Positions 27,160 to 35,225 of a stretch of 64,000 bases of DNA are shown here, one piece after another. Source of the DNA: Asticcacaulis excentricus CB 48. GTDB taxonomy: Bacteria; Pseudomonadota; Alphaproteobacteria; Caulobacterales; Caulobacteraceae. Under the pieces are notes generated by a model. It did no database searches, was not told where the DNA came from, and saw only the letters and a list, made by a program, of their open reading frames with translations. Each line of letters opens with the position of its first letter. The first letter of the stretch is position 1. Made by a program: the position numbers and the translations under genes. The DNA is taken from NCBI RefSeq assembly GCF_000175215.2, contig NC_014816.1:1051001-1115000 (forward strand), given 5' to 3'.

Positions 27160-28361
27160 GCGCGAAATCCTTCATCATCACGGGTCATGGCGAGGCGTAA
27201 GGCGGGCACGAGCGCGCTGAGGCACGCGGTGAGCAGGGCCGCCCCATAGAGCAGGGGCCACTGATCGACGGGCAGGCCGGGCTGCGGGGAGAGGCCATAG
27301 GCGCTCAGGACGTGGGTGAGGGCCGTCTGCCCTAACAGGCTGAGGCAAATGCCTAGCAGCAGCGCGGCGTGTACCATCAGCAGGGCCTCCACTACGCAGA
27401 TCAGGCTAAGGTCAAGTGAGGTAGCGCCCATGAAGCGCAGAAGGGCAAGATCGCGTGCACGCCGGTTCAGCGCCTGCACCAACGACAGGGTGAGAACCAG
27501 CGCACCGAAGACACCGATGGCGACGAACAGTCCTGTGGCGAAGTAGATGACCGGGCGCACGAGGCTGAGTAATCGCGCCAGTTCGAGTTGCGGGCTGGCG
27601 GCCGACAGGGTTTCGCTCTGATTGATCAGGGCGGGCGCGGAGGCGAGCGCCACAGGTGAAGTAAAGCTGACCAGCACCGCATTAACGTGGTGGCCGTCCG
27701 TGGCTTCGCCGTGGTCGTGTTCGTCCGGGTCGGGCCCATGCTGATGCACCCGCACGATGGAGCCCAGGTCGGACAGCAAAAGGTGGTCAATAACGCCGCC
27801 CGTCGGAGCCAGTATGCCGGTAACGGTATAGCGTGCGGCGTGCGCTTCGCCGTCGCCGGCCAGCCCATGACTGGAGCCCAGCGTCTGACCGAGGCGCAGG
27901 TTCAGGGCTCTGGCGGCCTGCGCGCCGGCGACTATCTGCATCGGTTGCTCCCACAGACGGCCCTGCGCCAGTTGTGCGTGATAGAAGCGGATTATGTCCG
28001 GACGGGTCCAGACGATGCGTATGCCTTCGACGCTGTCGCCCAAGGCGATGGGGACGCTGGCGCGGATATAGGGTTTGAGATCGGGCTCGGACAGGCGGGC
28101 TTCGACGCTGTTCAGAGAAATGAGGCCGGGGGCGGGCGTCTGATGCAGGGCGCAGCACAGGCTGAGGTCGAGACCGGAGGCCTTGGGCCCGACCACCATA
28201 TCGGTTTCGGAGATACGCGCCTTGATGGCTTCAGGCAGGGCGGTCTGGGCCCACAGGATGAGGATAAGACCGGCCAGTCCGCAGGCCCCAATCAGCAGGG
28301 TCAGAGTGGCGGAGCCCCAGCGGCGGCCCAGACCCGCCAGTATGAAGCGGGCGAACATCAT
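27156..28361 (-). CDS. FtsX-type ABC transporter permease with a His-rich loop
   Basis: A 401-residue permease with one N-terminal helix (~15-38), a large periplasmic domain (MacB_PCD-like, ~40-265) and three C-terminal helices, the MacB/LolCE layout. The periplasmic domain contains a histidine-rich run, VHQHGPDPDEHDHG and DGHHVN near 203-225, a likely zinc-binding patch. It overlaps both neighbours (4 bp each), so ATPase, permease and DUF3299 are made together. This system probably moves or presents zinc, or a zinc-carrying protein, in the cell envelope; the direction of transport is unknown. Confidence 0.88.
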   Translation of the reverse strand: MMFARFILAGLGRRWGSATLTLLIGACGLAGLILILWAQTALPEAIKARISETDMVVGPKASGLDLSLCCALHQTPAPGLISLNSVEARLSEPDLKPYIRASVPIALGDSVEGIRIVWTRPDIIRFYHAQLAQGRLWEQPMQIVAGAQAARALNLRLGQTLGSSHGLAGDGEAHAARYTVTGILAPTGGVIDHLLLSDLGSIVRVHQHGPDPDEHDHGEATDGHHVNAVLVSFTSPVALASAPALINQSETLSAASPQLELARLLSLVRPVIYFATGLFVAIGVFGALVLTLSLVQALNRRARDLALLRFMGATSLDLSLICVVEALLMVHAALLLGICLSLLGQTALTHVLSAYGLSPQPGLPVDQWPLLYGAALLTACLSALVPALRLAMTRDDEGFRA

Positions 28362-29002
28362 GCGCGCGCTCCCGTCACAACCTCGACCGCAGACCCCAGA
28401 CGCGCCTTCACGCGCGCATCGTGGGTGGCGACGATCAGGGCCGTGCCTTCGTCCTGCACCAGATCAAGCATCAGGGACAGCAGCGCCTCGGCGTTGACTT
28501 CATCCAGAGCCGCCGATGGCTCGTCGGCCAGTATCAGGGCCGGGGCATTCATCACCGCGCGCGCCAGAGCCACGCGCTGGGCCTGACCCTGACTGAGGCG
28601 ATCGGCGCGCCGATCTTTCAGGGCGGTGATGTCCAGCCGCTCAAGCAGGTGATGCGCGCGGGCGAAGTCCAGTGGCAGGTGGGCGCTGGCGCGCGCCATC
28701 TGAAGATTGTCCATCACGCTAAGAGAATCGATCAGCCTGTAGTCAGCAAAGACAAAGCCGATGCGCCGCCCGCGCAGACGCGCGCGGTCTATATCGTGAC
28801 CGGGCCAGACATGCCTGTCTTCCAGCCGTACCGTGCCGTTGACGGGCGCGACCAGTCCCGCCAGGCAGAGCAGAAGCGAGGTCTTGCCCGCCCCGGACGG
28901 GCCGGTCAGGGCCAGAGTTTCGCCGGTGCCTAGGTGCAGGTCAGGCAGGCCGATCAGGGCCTCACCGCGCCGCACACAAATGTCTTCGGTGACCAGCAAC
29001 AT
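28358..29002 (-). CDS. LolD-like ABC transporter ATP-binding protein
   Basis: A 214-residue ATPase with Walker A GPSGAGKTSL at ~34-43, signature LSQGQAQRVALARA near 131-144, Walker B LILADEPSAALDE and the H-loop ATHDAR. It pairs with the permease encoded directly downstream. It starts 1 bp after the stop of the COG0523 gene, in an operon that should respond to zinc. Confidence 0.9.
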   Translation of the reverse strand: MLLVTEDICVRRGEALIGLPDLHLGTGETLALTGPSGAGKTSLLLCLAGLVAPVNGTVRLEDRHVWPGHDIDRARLRGRRIGFVFADYRLIDSLSVMDNLQMARASAHLPLDFARAHHLLERLDITALKDRRADRLSQGQAQRVALARAVMNAPALILADEPSAALDEVNAEALLSLMLDLVQDEGTALIVATHDARVKARLGSAVEVVTGARA

Positions 29003-29003
29003 G

Positions 29004-30209
29004 TTAAGCCGGCTCGCTTTGACGTCCCCAGACGGGGAAGGGGTCGGGCAATTTCGCCCAGCTTTTGGGCCCGCGTTGTAACTCCGCCGGGGTCAGCAGC
29101 GCGGCATCCAGCATAGCCGTCAGGGCCGCCTGATCCATATCCTTGCCGATCAGGACGATCTCCTGTCGCCGGTCGCCATAGGGGGCGCGCCAGACGGCAT
29201 CGAGAAAGACCTTCGACTCCGGGTCGTTCGGGCGGCGGTTCGGCGGAATGGCCGCCCACCAGTAGCCGCCCCACTCATTGGTGGCCGCAGCGCCAGCCTG
29301 CGACCACGACCCCACATAGTCCATGCGCGAAGCCAGCCAGAAAAAGCCCTTTGAGCGCCACACACCGGGCCATTCGCGGTCGAACACAGCCTTCAGGCGG
29401 GCCGGATGAAAGGGGCGGCGGGACCGGTAGACGAAGCTCGATATGCCGTATTCTTCGGTCTCGGGGACGTTGTTGAACTCCAGCGCCTGCCGCCAGCCGG
29501 CAGCCGACTGGGCGCGCTCCATATTGAACAGGCCCGTATTGAGTATCTCCTTCAGCGGCACCACGCCCTTTTCGGCATAGACGATGCGTGCCAGCGGATT
29601 GAACTGACGGCAGATGCCTTCGACATCGCGCCGCTGATCGTCGGTCACGAGGTCGAGCTTGTTCAGCACAATGACATCGGCGAACTCGATCTGTTCGACC
29701 AGCAGGTTGACGACGGTACGGGTGTCGTCTTCGCCAAGACTTTCGCCGCGATCGGCCAGAAAATCGGAGGAGCCGTAGTCGCGGTGAAAGTTAAAGGTAT
29801 CGACGACCGTGACCATGGTATCGACGCGGGCCAGTTCGGCCAGAGAGACGCCGCTCTCTTCGACAAAATCGAAGGTCGCCGCCACGGGCATGGGTTCGGC
29901 TATGCCCGTGCCTTCGATCAGCAGATAATCGAAGCGCCCGGATTGCGCCAATACCCGCACCTCTTCCAGCAGATCTTCGCGCAGGGTGCAGCAGATGCAG
30001 CCATTGGACATCTCCACCAGCTTTTCCTGCGTGCGCGACAGGTTGGCGTCACCGCCCTTGACCAGAGCCGCGTCTATATTGACCTCACTCATATCATTGA
30101 CGATCACCGCCACCCTCAGGCCTTCGCGATTGCGCAGGACGTGATTGAGCAGGGTGGTCTTACCGGCCCCCAGAAAACCAGACAGAACGGTCACGGGAAG
30201 TTTGGTCAT
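29004..30209 (-). CDS. COG0523 GTP-dependent metallochaperone (zinc type)
   Basis: A 401-residue G3E GTPase. Walker A GFLGAGKTT is at 11-19, the metal motif CICC at 71-74 in NGCICCTLREDLL, and the guanine-specificity NKLD is near 180. The CobW C-terminal domain covers ~230-360. COG0523 proteins of this kind (ZigA/YciC/ZNG1 type) supply zinc to essential enzymes under scarcity. The start at 30209 is preferred to a longer frame from 30257, which would overlap the Zur-like box at 30239-30255. It is the first gene of an operon with the ABC genes and DUF3299. Confidence 0.9.
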   Translation of the reverse strand: MTKLPVTVLSGFLGAGKTTLLNHVLRNREGLRVAVIVNDMSEVNIDAALVKGGDANLSRTQEKLVEMSNGCICCTLREDLLEEVRVLAQSGRFDYLLIEGTGIAEPMPVAATFDFVEESGVSLAELARVDTMVTVVDTFNFHRDYGSSDFLADRGESLGEDDTRTVVNLLVEQIEFADVIVLNKLDLVTDDQRRDVEGICRQFNPLARIVYAEKGVVPLKEILNTGLFNMERAQSAAGWRQALEFNNVPETEEYGISSFVYRSRRPFHPARLKAVFDREWPGVWRSKGFFWLASRMDYVGSWSQAGAAATNEWGGYWWAAIPPNRRPNDPESKVFLDAVWRAPYGDRRQEIVLIGKDMDQAALTAMLDAALLTPAELQRGPKSWAKLPDPFPVWGRQSEPA

Positions 30210-30238
30210 GGAAGCCTCATGCGTGCTTGAATTTTGAT

Positions 30239-30255
30239 ATGTTATAATATAACGC
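30239..30255. promoter_or_regulatory. Zur-like box in the COG0523 / MerC divergent promoter
   Basis: ATGTTATAATATAACGC contains the perfect 6-1-6 palindrome GTTATA-A-TATAAC (30241-30253). It is 30 bp from both start codons (30209 minus, 30285 plus). The sequence matches the general form of alphaproteobacterial Zur sites. A similar site lies at 34418-34434. The zur gene is not in the window. Confidence 0.7.
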
Positions 30256-30284
30256 ACTCAGGCCGCAACTGAAAAGGAGGCCTC

Positions 30285-30665
30285 ATGCCTGCCGTGCGTA
30301 AAGTTTCCAAAAGCCGCTCTCTGGATATGTTGGCCATGGGTTTGTCGGGCTTATGTGTGGCGCACTGCCTCCTGATGCCGCTGGTCTTCGCCGCCCTGCC
30401 ATTTCTGGGGGTGTTCAATGAAAACCCGCTCGTCCATCAGGTGCTGGTGGGCGTGGCCGCCCCGGTGAGCCTGTTTGCCCTGATCCGCTCTGGCGGCTGG
30501 CGACGGGCAGGGCTAGCCGCAATGGCCCTTGCAGGATTGGGGATGCTCAGCGTGGCGGCCTTTTATGCGCCGGCCGAGGCTTGGGAAACACCCCTGAGTG
30601 TCACAGGGGCGTCACTTCTGGCCGCCATGCACCTTTTCAACGCCCGCTTGCCGCATCGACACTAA
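30285..30665 (+). CDS. MerC-family membrane protein
   Basis: A 126-residue protein with four hydrophobic helices. The first contains the GLCVAHCLLMPL motif (Cys and His around residues 22-27) seen in MerC-family metal permeases. It is divergent from the zinc chaperone operon and shares the Zur-like palindrome. MerC proteins carry divalent metals such as mercury; in a zinc-controlled setting it may pass zinc. PhoD follows 26 bp later. Confidence 0.85.
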   Translation: MPAVRKVSKSRSLDMLAMGLSGLCVAHCLLMPLVFAALPFLGVFNENPLVHQVLVGVAAPVSLFALIRSGGWRRAGLAAMALAGLGMLSVAAFYAPAEAWETPLSVTGASLLAAMHLFNARLPHRH

Positions 30666-30691
30666 ACGCTCTCCGTCCCGAGGTTCGCCAC

Positions 30692-32254
30692 ATGATGACC
30701 ACCGATTTAACCCGCCGAAGCTTGATGGCGGCAGCGGCGAGCGCTGTTCTTGTGCCCCCGGCATGGTCGCAGGCCGCACCGCCCTTTACACTTGGGGTCG
30801 CGTCCGGTGATCCGTGGGACGATGGTTTTGTCATCTGGACGCGTCTGGCGCCTGATCCGCTGGCGGCCGATGGGTTGGGTGGATTGAGCGCGCCGGTGGC
30901 GGTGCGCTGGTTCGTCTATGAGGATGCGGCGGGCCGTCACGTCGTGCAACGGGGTGAGGTGATGACCCACCCGCGTTCGGCCCATACGGTGCACGTCACG
31001 TTGCGTGATCTGCAACCCGATCGGCCCTACTGGTATCGTTTTGAGGCGCTGGGGGCGCAAAGCCCGATGGGCCGGGGGCGCACCCTGCCGCAAGCCGCCG
31101 CGCAGGTGCGTGAACTCAGGCTCGCCATGGCCTCGTGTTCGCACTATGAAGTCGGCTATTTCAGCGCCTACCGCCATATGGCGGCGGAAAATCCGGACTA
31201 TGTGCTGTTCCTTGGCGACTATATCTACGAGTTCAGTTTCAGCGATCCCAAACGCAAGGTGCGCCACCACGATCAGATGGCGGACGCCACCGATCTGGCC
31301 GGTTATCGAAACCGCTACGCGCTTTATCGAACGGATGCGGACCTTCAGACGCTGCACGCGACGATCTCCTGCCTGATGACGTGGGACGACCACGAGGTCG
31401 AAAACGACTATGGGGGTCTGCTGCCGCAGGACGTGGCCGAAGATCCCGGTTTCCTGAAGCGGCGGCTGGCGGCGTATCAGGCCTTTTATGAACACATGCC
31501 CTTGCGCCGCGAGTCCCGCCTGAAAGGGCAAAATCTGAGGTTATACAAAGGCTATCGCTTCGGGCGGCTGGCGGAAATCAATATGCTGGACGGCCGACAG
31601 TATCGTTCGGCCCCGGCCTGCCCGACCCCGACGAGCCGAAAGGGGCGGGTGGTCGGCGATGACTGCCCTCAGCGGCTCGACCCCAAACGCACCATGCTGG
31701 GCTTTGCGCAGGAGCGGTGGTTGTTTGACCGCTTCAAACAGTCAAAGGCGCGTTGGAATCTGATGGGGCAGGACCTTCTGGCGGCGTCACTGCGTCAGAA
31801 GGGTAAGGACTCTGAAGGGCGGGCGATTGTGGGGCACTGGACCGATGGCTGGGATGGCTATCCGGCGACGCGCGATCGTATGATTGCGGCCATGCAGGCG
31901 ATGCGCCTGTCCAATCCGGTCTTACTGGGCGGAGATATTCACTCCTACTGGGCCACCGAACTGAAGGCCAATCCACTGGACCCGGCGTCACGATCAGTCG
32001 CTACGGAATTCGTCGGGACATCGATTACCTATGACGGGCCACCCTATGAGGTGTTTGCTGATATGCTGCCTGAAAATCCGCATGTGAAATATTTTGAAAG
32101 TCGCCGCCGGGGCTATGTCTCTCTGACCGTCCGCCCTGAGGCGCTGGAGGCGCGGTTTCAGGTGATTTCGGACCGCCGCGACCCCAACGCCACGCTTTCG
32201 ACCCTGGCGAGTTTTGTCGTCGAACACGGAAAACCGGCCATTCAGCGCATATAG
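30692..32254 (+). CDS. phoD: PhoD-type alkaline phosphatase, Tat-exported
   Basis: A 520-residue protein. The twin-arginine signal TRRSLMAAAA is at the N-terminus. The PhoD signature motifs are LFLGDYIYEFSFSD near 172-185, LMTWDDHEVENDYGG near 227-241 and LLGGDIHSYWAT near 411-422. It is a periplasmic phosphodi/monoesterase using iron and calcium, not zinc. The ATG at 30692 has GAGG 8 nt upstream. It is close behind MerC, so the zinc promoter probably reads through, which would let the cell replace zinc-dependent PhoA when zinc is low. Confidence 0.93.
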   Translation: MMTTDLTRRSLMAAAASAVLVPPAWSQAAPPFTLGVASGDPWDDGFVIWTRLAPDPLAADGLGGLSAPVAVRWFVYEDAAGRHVVQRGEVMTHPRSAHTVHVTLRDLQPDRPYWYRFEALGAQSPMGRGRTLPQAAAQVRELRLAMASCSHYEVGYFSAYRHMAAENPDYVLFLGDYIYEFSFSDPKRKVRHHDQMADATDLAGYRNRYALYRTDADLQTLHATISCLMTWDDHEVENDYGGLLPQDVAEDPGFLKRRLAAYQAFYEHMPLRRESRLKGQNLRLYKGYRFGRLAEINMLDGRQYRSAPACPTPTSRKGRVVGDDCPQRLDPKRTMLGFAQERWLFDRFKQSKARWNLMGQDLLAASLRQKGKDSEGRAIVGHWTDGWDGYPATRDRMIAAMQAMRLSNPVLLGGDIHSYWATELKANPLDPASRSVATEFVGTSITYDGPPYEVFADMLPENPHVKYFESRRRGYVSLTVRPEALEARFQVISDRRDPNATLSTLASFVVEHGKPAIQRI

Positions 32255-32287
32255 ACGGCCCGGTCTGAGCAACCGGGCCGTCTTTTG
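32253..32287 (+). terminator. Rho-independent terminator after phoD
   Basis: AGACGGCCCGGT (32253-32264) pairs with ACCGGGCCGTCT (32272-32283) around a 7-nt loop and is followed by TTTT. It starts at the phoD stop codon and also lies just after the stop of the convergent TonB receptor gene. Confidence 0.85.
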
Positions 32288-32289
32288 CC

Positions 32290-34404
32290 TTACAGGCTGT
32301 AGCGCAGGCGAAGCGTAACCGAGCGCGGGGCACCGGGTGTCACCCACACAGCGTCGTAGCTGTTATCGACATAGGCCTTGTCGAACAGGTTGTCGCCCTC
32401 AAGGCGCAGTTCAACCCGATCATTGACCTGCCATCCGACACTGGCGCGCGCGGTCACGTAGGACGGCAGGCGGAAGCCGCTATTATTGGGATCACCGGCG
32501 CGTTCACCGACAAAGACCAGACCGCCGGACCAGCTTACAGACCCGGCCGCGTGCTGTTCGGGAGCGTAGCTGATGAACAGGGCGCCGCTGTGTTCGGGAA
32601 TATTGCTCAGGGGCCCGCCCACCAGAGCGGCTATGGTGTCGCGCGTCACCTTGGCATCGACATAGGTATAGACGCCCGTTACATAGGTCGAACGGTTCAG
32701 CGCGTAGGTGGTTTCGAATTCCAGTCCCCTGGATTGCGCCGCGCCGAGCGCGACCTGATAGGCATTGTCTGTGGGATCAGTGCTGAGGATGTTTTCCTTG
32801 GTAATATCGAACAACGACACAGTCCCCATCAGTTTCTTTTCCAACAGGCTGAACTTGCTGCCGACCTCGTAAGCTTCGCCCTTTTCCGGGGCAAAGGGTT
32901 TATTGAGGCGGTCGGCCCCTTGGTTGTAGCGGAAGGAACGGCCGTAGCTCGCATAGACGGACAGATGGTCTGAGGCCTTAAAGGTCAGGGCGGCCCGCGG
33001 AGAGGTTTGCCCTACTGACTGGGATACTGCTGTGTTGTTCATGCGGTTGGTAACAGTCTGATCAATCTCATCGTGACGCAGGCCCAGAAGCAGGGTCCAG
33101 TGATCGCCGATACTGATCAGGTCCTGCACGAAAATCGCCCGACCGGTCAGGTCTTCGTGATTGTCAGTATTGAGCGGGGCCACCGGCTTGGTCTGACCGT
33201 AGACCGGATTATAGATGTTAATGCCATAGGGATTGGCGGCGGTCGGGTTGAAGCGCCAGAATTTGCGGTATTGGTTATAGGTAAATCCGTCGATCCCCGC
33301 CCGTATCTGATGCTCAGCTCCGAAGGCCGTTTTGAGCGCGCTGAGTTCCAGACGCCCGCTCAGATCGTCCCAGGTGTAATCGTGTATACGCAACTGCCGG
33401 CGCAGGAGGCCGTCGGCCTGCAATAGGCGATTGTGCGTCGATTGGCCGGTCATGGAGCCGTCACGATAGGCCAGCCCACCTTCCAGCGAAATGTCTTTCG
33501 ACAGGTCATAGGTCGCCGTCAACTGATGTTGGGTACTGGTCTGATGGATATGGCCGTCATTTGGTTCGCCCAGAAAGCGCGTGACAGGCAGGGCCAGCGG
33601 GTCACCATTGACGGAGACCAGACCCCGGTCGTGGGTGAAGTTCACGCGGTTGAATTCGCCCTGATACAGAAAACGCAGATTGTCGCGCGGGGTGTAGGCG
33701 AGCGACGGGGCGATCAGCCAGCGGTCAGAAGAGGTGTAGTCCCGGAATCCGTCCGAGCGTTCGGCCACCGCTATCAGGCGCGTGGTCACCTGTGTCCCGA
33801 TGGGGGTGCCGGTATCCACCGCCCCGCGATAGGTTTCGAAACTGCCGGCGGACAGATCGACTCCGAAGTGTTTTCGGTCCAGCGGGGCCTTGGTCACAAT
33901 ATTGATCGAGCCACCCGGTTCGCCCTTGCCGGACAGGGCAGAGGCGGGGCCTTTTAGCACCTCGAAACGTTCGATGGTGGCGACATCGCGGCGGGCATTG
34001 AAACCGCGATTGGCGCTGAAACGATTGATCAAAAGGTCCGGGCCCTGATTGATATCGCCGGAAAAGCCACGGATGGCATAGGCATCCCACGCGCCCCCAA
34101 AGCTGTTCTGCCGCGACATGCCGCCGGCCAGATCATAAAGTTCCCCCAGCTTGGTAAACCCGGCGTCTTCAATCAGATGTTCGTCGATCACCTTGACATT
34201 CTGCGGCAGTCGCAAGGGTTCAATATCGAGGCCCTTGATGCTGGCGGCGGCCTTGCGGGAACCGGCGACGACAACCGTTGTCGGCTCCTCGGCGGCGGCA
34301 GGCGCATCGGCGCGGGCCGAACTGGCTATCGCGACACTCAGCGTCAATGCCATCAGTGAAGCGGAGCCAGACAAGGAGAGGCGTTTTATGGAGGAGGTCA
34401 TCAT
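32290..34404 (-). CDS. TonB-dependent siderophore-type receptor in the zinc island
   Basis: A 704-residue outer-membrane receptor. A signal peptide (ends near SSARA) is followed by TTVVVAGSRK, the plug domain with GPASALSGKGEPGG near 160 and a 22-stranded barrel ending in the aromatic-type end LRLRYSL. The plug and barrel match siderophore receptors. The gene and the ABC operon at 34473 diverge from a promoter that holds a Zur-like palindrome (34418-34434) only 14 bp before the start codon. In Caulobacter, Zur-controlled TonB receptors take up zinc, which is the likely role here; the ligand cannot be read from sequence. Confidence 0.88.
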   Translation of the reverse strand: MMTSSIKRLSLSGSASLMALTLSVAIASSARADAPAAAEEPTTVVVAGSRKAAASIKGLDIEPLRLPQNVKVIDEHLIEDAGFTKLGELYDLAGGMSRQNSFGGAWDAYAIRGFSGDINQGPDLLINRFSANRGFNARRDVATIERFEVLKGPASALSGKGEPGGSINIVTKAPLDRKHFGVDLSAGSFETYRGAVDTGTPIGTQVTTRLIAVAERSDGFRDYTSSDRWLIAPSLAYTPRDNLRFLYQGEFNRVNFTHDRGLVSVNGDPLALPVTRFLGEPNDGHIHQTSTQHQLTATYDLSKDISLEGGLAYRDGSMTGQSTHNRLLQADGLLRRQLRIHDYTWDDLSGRLELSALKTAFGAEHQIRAGIDGFTYNQYRKFWRFNPTAANPYGINIYNPVYGQTKPVAPLNTDNHEDLTGRAIFVQDLISIGDHWTLLLGLRHDEIDQTVTNRMNNTAVSQSVGQTSPRAALTFKASDHLSVYASYGRSFRYNQGADRLNKPFAPEKGEAYEVGSKFSLLEKKLMGTVSLFDITKENILSTDPTDNAYQVALGAAQSRGLEFETTYALNRSTYVTGVYTYVDAKVTRDTIAALVGGPLSNIPEHSGALFISYAPEQHAAGSVSWSGGLVFVGERAGDPNNSGFRLPSYVTARASVGWQVNDRVELRLEGDNLFDKAYVDNSYDAVWVTPGAPRSVTLRLRYSL

Positions 34405-34417
34405 TTTTGCCCTTGAA

Positions 34418-34434
34418 GTGTTACGTAATAACAT
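34418..34434. promoter_or_regulatory. Second Zur-like box in the TonB receptor / ABC operon divergent promoter
   Basis: GTGTTACGTAATAACAT shares TGTTA-N5-ATAAC with the site at 30239-30255. The palindrome is imperfect (two mismatched pairs). It is 14 bp before the receptor start (34404, minus) and 39 bp before the ATPase start (34473, plus), a good place for a repressor. Confidence 0.6.
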
Positions 34435-34472
34435 AATAAGAGCGTCGATACCGACATCAGGGGCCATTGGCA

Positions 34473-35225
34473 ATGACCGAAATGCAACATCATGTTGAGA
34501 ACGCCGTCCTACGCCTGAACGCCGTATCGGCGGGATATGGGTCGCGGATGATCCTTGAAGGCTTAAGTCTTGAGGTCAGCAGGGGCGAGATATTTGCGCT
34601 TCTGGGCGGCAATGGCGCGGGCAAGTCCACCACGCTCAGAGTGCTGCTGGGCTTTCTCAAGCCGTCTGGCGGCGAGGTCACCCTTGCCGGGCAGGATGTC
34701 GCTGCCGATCCCGCAGCCGCACGGGCGCATGTGGCGTATGTGGCTGAGAATGTCGCTCTCTATGAGCACTTGAGCGCGCGCGAAAACCTCGCCTATCTCC
34801 TGACGCTGGCGGGGGTCGCCGCCGAAGCGTCGCGCATTGAGGGGGCTCTGGACGCGGTAGGACTCGATGCGGCGGCGCGTGGGCGGCGGCTGTCGGGCTA
34901 TTCCAAGGGGATGCGACAAAAGACGGCTATCGCGCTGGCGGTAGCGCGTCAGGTGCCGGTTCTGTTGCTGGATGAGCCGACGTCTGGCCTCGACCCCAGA
35001 GCGATCAGCGAATTCCATGATCTTCTGGATGTTTTGCGCGCCCGCGGTACGGCGATCCTTATGGTCACGCATGATTTGCTGGGGGCCACTCAGATCGCGG
35101 ATCGTATCGGCTTTCTCAGTCAGGGACGCCTGACTCAGGTGGCGGACAAGGCCGACGGCAGTGCCTTTGATATCAACAGCCTGTATCAAGCCTATCAAAC
35201 CGCCCAGCCGGGGCAGGCCGCATGA
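34473..35225 (+). CDS. ABC transporter ATP-binding protein (ABC-2 type)
   Basis: A 250-residue ATPase with Walker A LGGNGAGKST near 42-51, signature LSGYSKGMRQK near 133-143, Walker B VLLLDEPTSGLDP and VTHDL. It resembles NatA/NosF-type ATPases that pair with ABC-2 permeases. It overlaps the next gene (ATGA). The likely counterpart in Caulobacter is the Zur-regulated ZnuGHI system, by domain order and regulation, though I cannot confirm orthology. An in-frame TTG at 34467 lies 6 bp ahead of the chosen ATG. Confidence 0.88.
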   Translation: MTEMQHHVENAVLRLNAVSAGYGSRMILEGLSLEVSRGEIFALLGGNGAGKSTTLRVLLGFLKPSGGEVTLAGQDVAADPAAARAHVAYVAENVALYEHLSARENLAYLLTLAGVAAEASRIEGALDAVGLDAAARGRRLSGYSKGMRQKTAIALAVARQVPVLLLDEPTSGLDPRAISEFHDLLDVLRARGTAILMVTHDLLGATQIADRIGFLSQGRLTQVADKADGSAFDINSLYQAYQTAQPGQAA

